From Halorubrum depositum (GTDB lineage Archaea > Halobacteriota > Halobacteria > Halobacteriales > Haloferacaceae), in contig NZ_VCNM01000002.1 of NCBI RefSeq assembly GCF_007671725.1, forward strand, positions 1,302,001 to 1,366,000: 64,000 nucleotides of DNA. Direction: 5' to 3'. The first letter of the stretch is position 1. Each line of letters begins with the position of its first letter. The notes beneath the pieces are model-generated. The model saw nothing but the letters and a program-made list of their open reading frames with translations. It was not told where the DNA came from and did no database searches. The position numbers and the translations under genes are program-made. Positions 52,268 through 60,997 of this stretch are shown here, in pieces.

Positions 52268-53443
52268 ATGTGGAGCCTGAGCGCGACAGACGAGCGGCTC
52301 TCGCAGGCGGGGACGCTCGCTCGAGAGAACCCGGAGCTGACGGCGGTCGCGGTCGTCGTCGCGCTCGTCGCAGTCACCGGGGGATACCTCCTGTTCCGCG
52401 CCCGCTGGACGAGCGGCGTCCGGTTCCGGCGACTGCTGGCCGACCAGGACGAGATCACGGTGCTGATGCACCCGAACCCCGACCCGGACGCGATGTCGTC
52501 CGCCCTCGGCGTCGCGTCGCTCGCCTCGCAGGTCGGCGTCGACGCGACGGTGCAGTATCCCGGACAGATCCGCCATCAGGAGAACCGCGCGTTCCGAACG
52601 GTGCTCGACCTAGAGCTCGAGACGATCGAACACGTGAGCGACCTCGCCGCTGAGTCGGTCGTACTGGTCGACCACAACGAACCGCGGGGGTTCGCCGGCG
52701 CGGACGGCGTGCTCCCGATCGCGGTCGTCGACCACCACCCCGGCGACGGCGCGGGAGAGCGGTTCACCGACGTCCGCACCGACTACGGCGCGACCGCCTC
52801 CGTCGTCGCCGAGTACTTCAAGGAGAACGACGCGACCCCGGTCCCGCCGGACAAGCACGCGAGCGAGACCGACAGCGACCTCACCCTCCCGACGGACACC
52901 GCGACCGGACTGCTGTACGGGATCCTCTCCGACACGAAACACCTCACCGTCGGCGCGAGCGAGCCGGACTTCGCGGCCGCCGCGTACGTCTACCCCGGCG
53001 TCGATCAGGACCGCCTCGACCGCATCGCCAATCCCGCGGTCGACGCAGAGGTGTTGGAGGTGAAGGCGCGCGCCATCGCCGGGCGCCGCGTCGAGGGCTC
53101 GTTCGCGGTGGCCGACGTGGGCGGCGTGAACAACGTCGACGCGATCCCGCAGGCGGCCGACGAGCTGATCCAGCTCGAAGGGGTCAGCGCTGTCGTGGTG
53201 ATCGGCGAGCGGGACGGGACGGTCCACCTCTCCGGACGCTCCCGGGACGACCGGGTCCACATGGGCAACGCGATCGAGTCGGTGCTCGCGGACGTCGAGA
53301 ACGGCGACGGCGGCGGCCACTCGCGGATGGGCGGCGGGACCGTCGCACCGCGGATCGACCCGACGGGCGAGGACGGTCCGAAGGCGGTCGACCGGGACGA
53401 GCTGGCCGACGCGCTGTTCCGAGCGATGGCCGGCGACGTGTGA
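52268..53443 (+). CDS. Membrane-anchored DHH-family phosphoesterase
   Basis: 391 residues. One membrane span at about 24-43 (AVVVALVAVTGGYLLFRARW) precedes the DHH domain: TVLMHPNPDPDAMSSALGVA (motif I), VVLVDHNEP (II), and the DHH triad in IAVVDHHPGDG (III). The DHHA1 domain follows with GGGHSRMGGGTV, the substrate-binding glycines. All metal-binding acidic and His residues are present. Related enzymes cleave short oligonucleotides (NrnA) or cyclic dinucleotides (GdpP); the membrane anchor resembles GdpP in layout. c-di-AMP exists in Haloferax, so this is a candidate phosphodiesterase by inference only. Confidence 0.87.
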   Translation: MWSLSATDERLSQAGTLARENPELTAVAVVVALVAVTGGYLLFRARWTSGVRFRRLLADQDEITVLMHPNPDPDAMSSALGVASLASQVGVDATVQYPGQIRHQENRAFRTVLDLELETIEHVSDLAAESVVLVDHNEPRGFAGADGVLPIAVVDHHPGDGAGERFTDVRTDYGATASVVAEYFKENDATPVPPDKHASETDSDLTLPTDTATGLLYGILSDTKHLTVGASEPDFAAAAYVYPGVDQDRLDRIANPAVDAEVLEVKARAIAGRRVEGSFAVADVGGVNNVDAIPQAADELIQLEGVSAVVVIGERDGTVHLSGRSRDDRVHMGNAIESVLADVENGDGGGHSRMGGGTVAPRIDPTGEDGPKAVDRDELADALFRAMAGDV

Positions 53444-53516
53444 CCGTCGTCGGGGAGCGGGGAGAGGCGCGGCGTCGGGTGCCAGTTTTTAATTGTCGGG
53501 CCGCGGAGTGGGCGGT

Positions 53517-53648
53517 ATGAACCTCGATATCCCGACCGACGACGGCTGGCGCGCGCTCGCGGGCGTCGGCGTCGGCTACGCGCTCGCGACCGGGCTGGTC
53601 TTCCTCCTGCTGTTCGCGGTGCCGTACCTCGTCGTGCAGGCGTTGTAA
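53517..53648 (+). CDS. Tiny membrane protein (43 residues)
   Basis: Reads MNLDIPTDDGWRALAGVGVG, then a hydrophobic helix ending VPYLVVQAL. TTTTTAATTG (53485-53494) lies 23-32 bases upstream of its ATG as a TATA-like box. It is convergent with the PAN gene (27 bases). The function is unknown; the promoter spacing and clean single-span architecture support a real gene. Confidence 0.6.
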   Translation: MNLDIPTDDGWRALAGVGVGYALATGLVFLLLFAVPYLVVQAL

Positions 53649-53675
53649 GCGCGGAAAACCGGAGTGTAACCGGGA

Positions 53676-54890
53676 TCAGGCGAACGCGAGCGAGTCGTCG
53701 GCGCCGCTCTCGTCGTCCTGCTGGAGCTTCTCGTGAGCCTCGAGGAAGTCGTCGAGCGTGACCTCGGTGCGGTCGTCGCGGATGGCGAACATCCCGGCCT
53801 CCGTGCAGATGGCCTTGATGTCGGCGCCGGACGCGTCGGGGGTCATCTCGGCGAGCTCGTCGAAGTCGATGTCGCTCGCGAGGTTCATCTTCCGGGTGTG
53901 GATCTGGAAGATGATCTCGCGGCCGTCGGTGTTCGGCTTGGGCACCTCGATGAGGCGGTCGAACCGGCCCGGGCGGAGGATGGCGGGGTCGAGCATGTCG
54001 AAGCGGTTCGTCGCGGCGATGATGCGGACCTCGCCGCGCTCGTCGAAGCCGTCCATCTCGGAGAGCAGCTGCATCATCGTCCGCTGGACCTCGGCGTCGC
54101 CCGACGTCTTCGAGTCCGTCCGCTTCGAGGCGATCGCGTCGATCTCGTCGATGAAGAGGACGGCGGGCTGGTTCTCGCGGGCGACCTCGAACAGGTCGCG
54201 GACGAGCTTCGCGCCCTCGCCGATGAACTTGTGGACGAGCTCGGAGCCGGCCATCTTGATGAACGTCGCGTCCGTCTCGTTGGCGACGGCCTTCGCGAGC
54301 ATCGTCTTCCCCGTGCCCGGCGGGCCGTACAGCAGGACGCCGCTGGGCGGCGTGATCCCGACGTCCTCGAACATGTCGGGGTGTTCGAGGGGCATCTCGA
54401 CGGTCTCGCGGACCTCCTGCATCTGGTCTTCGAGTCCGCCGATGTCGGCGTAGGTGACGTCCGGGGAGTGTTCGACCTGCATGACGCGGGCGCGGACGTC
54501 CGTCTCCTTCTCCAGCTTCTTCACGACCGAGAGGGAGTTGTTGACCGCGACCCGGTCGTCGGGGTCGAGCTTCTCGCGCATCTCCGCGGTGATCTCCGTG
54601 AGTGCCTCCTGGTTGTTGCCGTGCTGTTTGATCACGGCCCCGTCGGGCGTGATCTCCTGGACGGTCGCCACGAACAGCGGGGACTGCTTCAGCTTCTTGT
54701 TCTCGTGGGTGAGCCGCTCGAGCTTCTGCTGGTACTTGTTGTTCTCCGCGTTCGCGTCGAGGAGCTTGTCGCGCATCTCCTCGTTCTGCGACTCCAGCAC
54801 GTCGAGCTCCTCCTGGAGGGACTCGATCTTCTCCTGTCTCGACGCCGACCCCTCGTAGGGCATCTCGACGTCGTCGACGGTGTCAGTCAT
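53676..54890 (-). CDS. pan: Proteasome-activating nucleotidase (AAA+ unfoldase)
   Basis: Hexameric ATPase that unfolds proteins and feeds them to the 20S proteasome. The 404 residues show an N-terminal coiled coil (about 18-70), an OB domain (ATVQEITPDGAVIKQHGNN), Walker A GPPGTGKT at 189-196, Walker B VLFIDEIDAIASKR, the second-region ATNRFDMLDPAILRPGRFDR and the sensor helices. The protein ends DDSLAFA. The usual C-terminal HbYX docking motif is therefore represented as A-F-A, with Phe for Tyr. Two PAN paralogues exist in many haloarchaea and I cannot tell which this is. Confidence 0.96.
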   Translation of the reverse strand: MTDTVDDVEMPYEGSASRQEKIESLQEELDVLESQNEEMRDKLLDANAENNKYQQKLERLTHENKKLKQSPLFVATVQEITPDGAVIKQHGNNQEALTEITAEMREKLDPDDRVAVNNSLSVVKKLEKETDVRARVMQVEHSPDVTYADIGGLEDQMQEVRETVEMPLEHPDMFEDVGITPPSGVLLYGPPGTGKTMLAKAVANETDATFIKMAGSELVHKFIGEGAKLVRDLFEVARENQPAVLFIDEIDAIASKRTDSKTSGDAEVQRTMMQLLSEMDGFDERGEVRIIAATNRFDMLDPAILRPGRFDRLIEVPKPNTDGREIIFQIHTRKMNLASDIDFDELAEMTPDASGADIKAICTEAGMFAIRDDRTEVTLDDFLEAHEKLQQDDESGADDSLAFA

Positions 54891-54911
54891 TGTCCGTAAT
54901 AAGGCGTCTCG

Positions 54912-54920
54912 CGCGTAAGA
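54912..54920 (-). promoter_or_regulatory. TATA-like element of pan
   Basis: TCTTACGCG on the minus strand lies 22-30 bases upstream of the pan ATG. It is weak but well placed. Confidence 0.35.
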
Positions 54921-54991
54921 GGTTTCGGGTGGGGGAGAGTAGAGCGAGACGAACCGACGGAGTAATTCCTAGTGGTAATTAAACAGGATAG

Positions 54992-55000
54992 TAAATATTA
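54992..55000 (+). promoter_or_regulatory. AT-rich promoter of the winged-helix gene
   Basis: TAAATATTA, inside an AT-rich block of about 60 bases (54960-55020), lies 31-39 bases upstream of the ATG at 55031. Its flanks GATA and TATC (54987-55002) form short inverted arms, a possible autoregulatory site. Confidence 0.45.
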
Positions 55001-55030
55001 TCTAACGGCATGAGATAAGGCTAGGTACGC

Positions 55031-55294
55031 ATGAGCACCACCGACGCCGTCACCGCCGACGAGGACGTCACGGACCGCTGGAACGCCGTCCGCGATCTGC
55101 CCCCGAGCGCGAAGCTCGTGGCCAAGGTCCTCGACTACAACGACACGCTGACGCAGAGCGAGCTCGCCGAGGAGACGCTGCTACCGCCCCGGACCGTCAG
55201 GTACGCGCTCTCGCGGCTGGAGGAGGAGGACGTGGTCGACTCGCGGTTCTCCTTCACCGACGCCCGGAAGCGGCTGTACACGCTCGCGGTGTGA
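55031..55294 (+). CDS. Small winged-helix DNA-binding protein
   Basis: 87 residues: MSTTDAVTADEDVTDRWNAV, then a MarR/TrmB-like winged helix with LPPSAKLVAKVLDYNDTLTQ, ELAEETLLPPRTVRYALSRL as recognition region, and the wing VVDSRFSFTDARKRLYTLAV. It consists of the DNA-binding domain only, like many haloarchaeal mini-regulators. The target is unknown. The upstream AT-rich block with short inverted arms may be its own operator. It is divergent from pan. Confidence 0.82.
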   Translation: MSTTDAVTADEDVTDRWNAVRDLPPSAKLVAKVLDYNDTLTQSELAEETLLPPRTVRYALSRLEEEDVVDSRFSFTDARKRLYTLAV

Positions 55295-55393
55295 GTCGGG
55301 GAGGCGGACGCGGCCGGAGCGGTCACGGCCGGAGCGGTCACCGTCGCCGACCGGGATCCCCCTCCTTATCGGCGATGCCGACGCAGAGGCGCC

Positions 55394-55672
55394 ATGGTCT
55401 CGACCGCCGCCGTCAAACGGGCGCTGACCGCGTTGGCGACGCGCACCGACACCGCGACCCGGCCGTACGTCGCCGTGATCGACGAGGCCGAGGCCGCGCG
55501 AACCGACCTGCGTCGCGCCGCCGCCTTCGTCGACTCGGTCGGGCTCGACCGGCTGTCGGAGGCGGTCACGGCCGCGGAGCGCGACGGGAACGAGACCGCG
55601 GCCGAACGCGGTCGCGCCGCGCTCGCGGCCTACCGGGAATTTCGAGAGGCGGCGGCCGGCGGGGACCGGTGA
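55394..55672 (+). CDS. Small helical haloarchaeal protein
   Basis: 92 residues, Ala/Arg/Glu-rich and predicted all-helical (MVSTAAVKRALTALATRTDT, then VDSVGLDRLSEAVTAAERDG). It has no motif I can name. It sits between the winged-helix gene and mre11 on the same strand, 95 bases ahead of mre11, so it could be expressed with the repair operon. Similar small proteins precede mre11 in other haloarchaea as far as I recall. Confidence 0.65.
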   Translation: MVSTAAVKRALTALATRTDTATRPYVAVIDEAEAARTDLRRAAAFVDSVGLDRLSEAVTAAERDGNETAAERGRAALAAYREFREAAAGGDR

Positions 55673-55767
55673 ACGGTGGTCGGACCGCCGCCCGCTCCCC
55701 GGGCCGCCGACCACTTCCGCCCCGCCCCCGGAACCCCTAAACCCGACACCGGCCAAGAGCCGGGCAG

Positions 55768-57054
55768 ATGACGCGGGTGATCCACACCGGCGACACCCAC
55801 ATCGGGTACGCGCAGTACCACTCGCCGGTCCGACGACAGGACTTCCTCGACGCCTTCGCGGCCGTGGTCGACGACGCGGTCGACGGCGACGTCGACGCGG
55901 TGGTCCACGCGGGCGACCTCTTTCACGACCGACGGCCCGAGCTCGACGACCTGATGGGCACGATCTCCGTGCTCCGTCGGCTCGACGACGCCGGGGTCCC
56001 CTTCCTCGCGGTCGTCGGGAACCACGAGTCGACGCGGGGCGGCCAGTGGCTGGACCTGTTCGAGCGGCTGGGGCTCGCGACCCGGCTCGGCGACGGGCCG
56101 ACGGTCGTCGGCGACACGGCCTTCTACGGGCTCGACCACGTCCCCGTCTCCCGCCGTGACGACCTCGACTACGCGTTCGCGGACCACGACGCGGAGTACG
56201 CGGCACTCGTCGCGCACGGCCTCTTCGAGCCGTTCGGCTACGCCGACTGGGACACCGAAGAAGTGCTCGCGGAGAGCGACGTCGCGTTCGACGCGATGCT
56301 CCTCGGCGACAACCACACGCCCGACGTCGCCGAGGTCGCGGACACGTGGGTCACCTACCCGGGATCCACCGAGCGAGCGAGCGCGAGCGAGCGAGAGGGA
56401 CGCGGCTACAACCTCGTGACGTTCGACGCCGACGCCGCCGGGGGCGACGACCGCGTGGAGATCCGCCGGCGCGCGCTCGACACGCGCCCGTTCGTCTTCG
56501 TTGACGTCGACCTCCGCGAGGGTGAGGGCGCGGCGCGGGTCCGCGAGCGCGTCCGCCAACACGACCTCGACGACGCCGTCGTGCTCGTGAGCGTGACCGG
56601 CGACGGCGACCCCGTCACCCCGGCCGCGATCGAGGAGTTCGCGACCGAGGAGGGGGCGCTCATCGCCCGGGTCACCGACCGCCGCGAGGTCGAGACCGAC
56701 GCCGAGGTCGACGTGAGCTTCGCCGACCCCGAGGACGCCGTGCGGGAGCGGATCGAGGAGATGGCGCTCTCCGAGGCCGCCCGCGACGTCGACGAGGCGG
56801 TCCGCGCCGACACGCTCCCCGACAGCAACGTCCGAGAGACGGTGAAGGGGCGGGTCGAGGATCGGATCGACGACCTCGACGCGTTCGCGGGCGGCGACGC
56901 AGGCAGCGACGACGCCGATAGCGACGACGAAGGAGGTGTCGACGCCGAGTCAGACGACGCCGGCGGCGGAGGAGAGCACGGCGAGAGCGACGCGGACGAG
57001 ACGGACGGCGAGACCGCAACCGACGGCCAAGTGTCCATGGAGGACTACCTGTGA
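55768..57054 (+). CDS. mre11: DNA double-strand break repair nuclease Mre11
   Basis: Mn2+-dependent nuclease that with Rad50 processes DNA ends. The 428 residues hold the phosphoesterase motifs: TGDTHIGYAQYHSPVRRQDF (I), HAGDLFHDRRPELDD (II), VVGNHESTRGGQW (III, with GNHE), ALVAHGLFEPFGY (IV) and LLGDNHTPDVAEV (V). The capping domain follows to about 350, and an acidic disordered tail ends DGQVSMEDYL, a conserved-looking terminal peptide. The stop overlaps the rad50 GTG by four bases. Confidence 0.94.
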   Translation: MTRVIHTGDTHIGYAQYHSPVRRQDFLDAFAAVVDDAVDGDVDAVVHAGDLFHDRRPELDDLMGTISVLRRLDDAGVPFLAVVGNHESTRGGQWLDLFERLGLATRLGDGPTVVGDTAFYGLDHVPVSRRDDLDYAFADHDAEYAALVAHGLFEPFGYADWDTEEVLAESDVAFDAMLLGDNHTPDVAEVADTWVTYPGSTERASASEREGRGYNLVTFDADAAGGDDRVEIRRRALDTRPFVFVDVDLREGEGAARVRERVRQHDLDDAVVLVSVTGDGDPVTPAAIEEFATEEGALIARVTDRREVETDAEVDVSFADPEDAVRERIEEMALSEAARDVDEAVRADTLPDSNVRETVKGRVEDRIDDLDAFAGGDAGSDDADSDDEGGVDAESDDAGGGGEHGESDADETDGETATDGQVSMEDYL

Positions 57055-59738
57055 ACTTCGACCGAATCCGCCTCTCGAACTTCAAGCCGTACGGCGACGC
57101 CGACCTCCGGCTGACGAAGGGGGTCACGGTCATCCACGGGCTCAACGGCAGCGGCAAGTCGTCGCTGCTGGAGGCCTGCTTCTTCGCGCTGTACGGGTCG
57201 AAGGCGCTCGACGGCACCCTCGACGACGTCGTCACGAAGGGCGAGGAGGAGACGGAGGTCGAGCTGTGGTTCACCCACGACGGGACGCCGTATCGCATCG
57301 AGCGGCGGCTCCGGGTGTACGACGACCGGATCGACCACCAGTGCACGCTCGAATCGACCGACGGGACCGACGCGAGTCGCGACGGCGCGCGGGCCGTGCG
57401 CGAGTTCGTCACCGAGCTGCTCCGGATGGACGCCGAGGCGTTCGTCGGCTGCGCGTACGTGCGACAGGGCGAGGTGAACGAGCTGATCGACGCCACCCCG
57501 CGGGAGCGGCAGGACACCATCGACGACCTGCTCCAGCTCGGGAAGCTAGAGGAGTACCGCGAGCGCGCCGGGGACGCCCGGCTCGGCGTCGAGGACGTGC
57601 TGGAGAACCGCCGCGGGCGGCTCGACCAGCTCGACGATCAGATCGCGGCGAAGGAGGAGCGCGACCTCCACGAGCGGCTCAACGGGCTCGAGAGCGATCT
57701 CTCCGAGGTCACCGACGAGATCGACCGCTACGAGGACCAGCGCGAGCGGGCGAGGGAGACGCGAGAGGCCGCCGCGGAGACGCTCTCGACCCACGCGGAG
57801 AAGCGCGAGGAGCTGGAGGCGGTCGAGGCGGAGATCGACGAGATCGAGGAAGCGATCCGCGAGGCCGAGCGCGAGCGCGACGAACACCGGGACGCGATCC
57901 GGGAGGCCCGCGAGCGGATCGACGAGACCGAGGCCGCGATCGACGACCGGCTCGACGAGGCCGGCCTCGATGCGGCCGACGAAGAGGCCGTCGCGGCCCG
58001 CCGCGAGGCGCTCGACGACCGCGAGGCGGAGCTCCGCGAGGCGCTCGACGAGGAGCGGGTGAGCGCCGAGGCGTTCCGAAATCAGGCGACGAACCTCGCC
58101 GGGAAGGCCGACGACCTCGCCGACCGCGCCGCGGAGCTGGAGGGCGAGGCCGACGACCTCGCCGACGAGGCCGACGCGGCCGCCGAGGAGGCCGAGGAGC
58201 GCGAGTTCTCGATCGAGGAGCTCCGCGCAGAGGCCGAGGGGCTCCGCGAGCGGTTCGCGACCGCCGACGTCGACCGCGACGGGGTCGCCGACGAGCGCGA
58301 GGCGCGTCGCGAGCGACGCGGCGAGGTCCGCGAGCGGATCGCGGAGCTGTCCGCGGAGCTGAAGAACGCCCGCGAGCGCGTCGACGAGGCCGAGGCGCTG
58401 CTCGCGGCCGGGAAGTGTCCCGAGTGCGGCCAGCCCGTCGAGGACTCGCCGCACGCGACCGGGATCGAGGAGGACCGCGAGCGCGTCGACGAGCTGGAGT
58501 CCGCGCTCGAGGCGGCCCGCGAACGCGAGACGGAACTCGACGAGCGGATCGAGGGACTGGACGGGCTCGCGAAGGCCGCGGACCGGCTCGACGAGATCGA
58601 CGAGACGGTCGAGATGCTCGAGGAGCGGGTCGAGGAGAAGCGGGAGGAAGCGGAGCGGAAGCGAGAGGCGGCGGCGGAGAAGCGGGAGGCCGCGGCCGAG
58701 AAGCGCGAAGAAGCCGAGGAGACCCGAGAGGTCGCCGCGGAGAAGCGCGAGGAGGCCGAGGCGGCCGCGGATCGGGTGACCGAGCTCGAGGAGGCGCTCG
58801 CCGAGGTCGACGACGCCCGCGAGGCGGTGGACGCGGTCGAGGAGCGGACGGCGGCGGTCGCCGACGCGGAGTCGGCGATCGAGCGCCGCCGCGAGAGGCG
58901 GGCGACCCTCGAGGAGCTGAACGACGAGCGGCGCGACCGCCTCGCCGACAAGCGCGAGCGGCGCGACGAGCTCGCGGCCGCGGTCGACGAGGCGGCGGTC
59001 GACGAGGCGAAAAAGCGGAAGGAGGACGCCGAGGAGTACCTCGAGCGCGTCGACGGGGAGCTCGACCGGCTCGCGGAACGGCGGACGGAGCTGGAGAACG
59101 CGATCGGCGGCGTCAACGGCGAGATACGGGAGCTGGAGAACCTCCGTTCGGAGCGCGAGGAGCTGGCCGCGACCGTCGAGGCGCTCGAGGGGCTCCACGA
59201 GGAGACGAGCGAGCTGGAGGCGATGTACGGCGACCTCCGCGCGGAGCTCCGGCAGCGCAACGTCGCCGAGTTAGAGCGCACCCTCAACGAGACGTTCGAT
59301 CTGGTGTACGGCAACGACGCCTACTCGCACATCGAGCTCGACGGCGAGTACGCGCTCACCGTCTACCAGAAAGACGGCGAGGCGCTCGACCCCGGGCAGC
59401 TCTCCGGCGGCGAGCGCGCCCTGTTCAACCTCTCGCTGCGATGCGCGATCTACCGGCTGCTCTCGGAGGGGATCGAGGGCGCGGCGCCGACCCCGCCGCT
59501 CATCCTCGACGAGCCGACCGTCTTCCTCGATTCCGGGCACGTCTCCCGACTCGTCCGGCTCGTCGAGGAGATGCGCGGCTTCGGCGTCGAGCAGATCCTC
59601 ATCGTCAGCCACGACGACGAGCTGGTGGGCGCCGCCGACGAGCTGGTCACCGTCGAGAAGGAGCCGCGCTCGAACCGCTCGACGGCCCGCCGCGCGGACG
59701 CCGCCGAGCTCGACGTCGCGTCGCTCGCGGACGACTGA
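57051..59738 (+). CDS. rad50: DNA double-strand break repair ATPase Rad50
   Basis: SMC-like ATPase of 895 residues from a GTG, partner of Mre11. The N-terminal lobe carries Walker A GLNGSGKSSLLEACF (about 30-44) and the Q-loop region. Two long coiled coils flank the zinc hook CPECGQP at 456-462, with C456 and C459 as ligands. The C-terminal lobe has signature LSGGERALFNLSL, Walker B PLILDEPTVFLD and the His-switch IVSHDDEL. A stretch of near-identical KREAAAEKREAAAEKREEAE repeats at about 535-570 lengthens the second coil. The architecture is complete. Confidence 0.96.
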   Translation: MNFDRIRLSNFKPYGDADLRLTKGVTVIHGLNGSGKSSLLEACFFALYGSKALDGTLDDVVTKGEEETEVELWFTHDGTPYRIERRLRVYDDRIDHQCTLESTDGTDASRDGARAVREFVTELLRMDAEAFVGCAYVRQGEVNELIDATPRERQDTIDDLLQLGKLEEYRERAGDARLGVEDVLENRRGRLDQLDDQIAAKEERDLHERLNGLESDLSEVTDEIDRYEDQRERARETREAAAETLSTHAEKREELEAVEAEIDEIEEAIREAERERDEHRDAIREARERIDETEAAIDDRLDEAGLDAADEEAVAARREALDDREAELREALDEERVSAEAFRNQATNLAGKADDLADRAAELEGEADDLADEADAAAEEAEEREFSIEELRAEAEGLRERFATADVDRDGVADEREARRERRGEVRERIAELSAELKNARERVDEAEALLAAGKCPECGQPVEDSPHATGIEEDRERVDELESALEAARERETELDERIEGLDGLAKAADRLDEIDETVEMLEERVEEKREEAERKREAAAEKREAAAEKREEAEETREVAAEKREEAEAAADRVTELEEALAEVDDAREAVDAVEERTAAVADAESAIERRRERRATLEELNDERRDRLADKRERRDELAAAVDEAAVDEAKKRKEDAEEYLERVDGELDRLAERRTELENAIGGVNGEIRELENLRSEREELAATVEALEGLHEETSELEAMYGDLRAELRQRNVAELERTLNETFDLVYGNDAYSHIELDGEYALTVYQKDGEALDPGQLSGGERALFNLSLRCAIYRLLSEGIEGAAPTPPLILDEPTVFLDSGHVSRLVRLVEEMRGFGVEQILIVSHDDELVGAADELVTVEKEPRSNRSTARRADAAELDVASLADD

Positions 59739-59751
59739 TCGCGGCCGTCCC

Positions 59752-60222
59752 TCAGCCGCCCTCGGCGCGGTCGCGCCCCGCGGCAGCGTCCGCCTCGGAT
59801 CCGCCCCGCAGGAGTGCGATCGCCTCGCTCGCGTCGTCCGTCGCGACGTATCCCCGCCGGCCGTCGACGTCGACCTCGTCGATCAGGCCGGCCGCGCGGA
59901 GCTCCGTGACCGTTCCGTGGAGGTCGGACTCGCACAGGTCGGTCGCGTCGAGCAGCTCGATCACGGGGAGCGGCCCCTCGTCGACGACAACGGCGAGCAG
60001 GCCGAGAGATCGGTCGTCGTGGACCGCGCGCATCGCTTTGCGGACCGACGCGGGGATCCCGGAGGCCGCGGTCGCGAGCGGCGACTCGCCGTCGACGACG
60101 CGGAGCTCGTCGTTGTCGACGTAGCGCTCCGCGCCCGTGGCCGGGTCGCGGACTCGGCTCGACTCCGCCGAGCGCTTCACGAGGAGGTACGTGTCGCCGT
60201 CGGCGTCGCGGACCGTCTGCAT
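59752..60222 (-). CDS. Haloarchaeal protein with winged-helix-like C-terminal domain
   Basis: 156 residues: MQTVRDADGDTYLLVKRSAE and a small beta domain (to about 60), followed by a helical domain with SVRKAMRAVHDDRSLGLLAV, then DLHGTVTELRAAGLIDEVDV and a wing-like hairpin (GRRGYVATDDASEAIALL). It may be a transcription regulator. I recall a DUF7346 family of this shape, unverified. It converges with rad50. Confidence 0.68.
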   Translation of the reverse strand: MQTVRDADGDTYLLVKRSAESSRVRDPATGAERYVDNDELRVVDGESPLATAASGIPASVRKAMRAVHDDRSLGLLAVVVDEGPLPVIELLDATDLCESDLHGTVTELRAAGLIDEVDVDGRRGYVATDDASEAIALLRGGSEADAAAGRDRAEGG

Positions 60223-60248
60223 GGGTGAAAGAGCGCGGCCGCGAGGTA

Positions 60249-60701
60249 TTACGTTTCCGGGGGTGCGTCCCGGTCGTCGCCGTCGGTGTCACCGTCGCCG
60301 TCGGTGTCGCCGTCGGTGTCGCCGTCGGGATCGTCTGCGGTCGCCTCGTCGGCGTCGGACTCGTCCCGCGAGCGCTCCCAGGCGCGGTACGTCTGGTAGG
60401 TCCGAACGCCGGCGAGGAGCCCGGCGGCGAGGAGGACCGGCCCGACCCGCGACCACCCCTCGAAGTACCACACCATCGGGCCGAGCGCGACGAGGAGCAC
60501 CGCCGCGTTCGCGTAGATCACGGCGGCGACGAACGCGCGGAGCGTGTCGGAGTCGACGTCGCTCGCGCCCTCGAAGTCGCCGCCGTCGTCGAACGTCTTC
60601 ACCGAGGGCGCCTTCGGGATGTCCGGCGTCATCTCCCGCTCGGCGTCGGAGCTCTCGCCGAAGGAGACCTCTCCCTCGTCGTCCTCGTCGAGGCTGAACA
60701 C
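60249..60701 (-). CDS. Small membrane protein with acidic repeats (DUF7322-like)
   Basis: 150 residues from a GTG: VFSLDEDDEGEVSFGESSDA, then a soluble start, two membrane spans at about 55-75 (VAAVIYANAAVLLVALGPMV) and 82-102, and a tail of DTDGDTDGDGDTDGDD repeats. The DNA of the tail is a 12-base tandem repeat. The GTG is chosen because the Asp/Glu start is family-like and there is no ATG before residue 24. Function is unknown. Confidence 0.65.
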   Translation of the reverse strand: MFSLDEDDEGEVSFGESSDAEREMTPDIPKAPSVKTFDDGGDFEGASDVDSDTLRAFVAAVIYANAAVLLVALGPMVWYFEGWSRVGPVLLAAGLLAGVRTYQTYRAWERSRDESDADEATADDPDGDTDGDTDGDGDTDGDDRDAPPET

Positions 60702-60753
60702 GACCGACCGTACGCGGGGACGGGGCAAAGGAGTTCCGTCCGATCGCGCCGCC

Positions 60754-60927
60754 TCAGAGCGCGTCTGCGAGCCGAACCGTTCGGCTCGCCTCGACCCACG
60801 CCAGGGGGTTCGCGGCGTCGAACAACACCACGTTCCCGTCGTCCTCGTACACCTCGACCTCGGCGTCGACCGCGTCGCGACCGGCCGGGCGAGCCACCGC
60901 GGGTTCCGAACGTGGGTCCGAAGACAT
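60754..60927 (-). CDS. Tiny haloarchaeal protein (57 residues, DUF7331-like)
   Basis: Reads MSSDPRSEPAVARPAGRDAV, then DAEVEVYEDDGNVVLFDAAN and PLAWVEASRTVRLADAL. The order of a VYEDDGNVVLFD strand and an AWVxA segment is a repeated haloarchaeal pattern I remember as DUF7331. GCATTTAAT (complement of 60950-60958) is 23-31 bases upstream, so the ATG at 60925-60927 is preferred over the longer frame. Confidence 0.68.
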   Translation of the reverse strand: MSSDPRSEPAVARPAGRDAVDAEVEVYEDDGNVVLFDAANPLAWVEASRTVRLADAL

Positions 60928-60997
60928 GGACCGTGGTAAGTCATCACACATTAAATGCCTTTCCGTGGCGGGACTCCTCGCCGCACCCGAAAGCCGA

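Noticed and set aside
56370-56400. GAGC-type short repeats as a CRISPR-like or regulatory repeat
   Set aside because: They lie inside mre11 and encode a Glu/Arg/Ala/Ser linker, a simple slippage-type run. No spacer-repeat pattern exists anywhere in the window.
60285-60330. 12-base tandem repeat as a separate repeat locus
   Set aside because: It encodes the DTDG acidic tail of the membrane protein at 60249-60701 and is described there.
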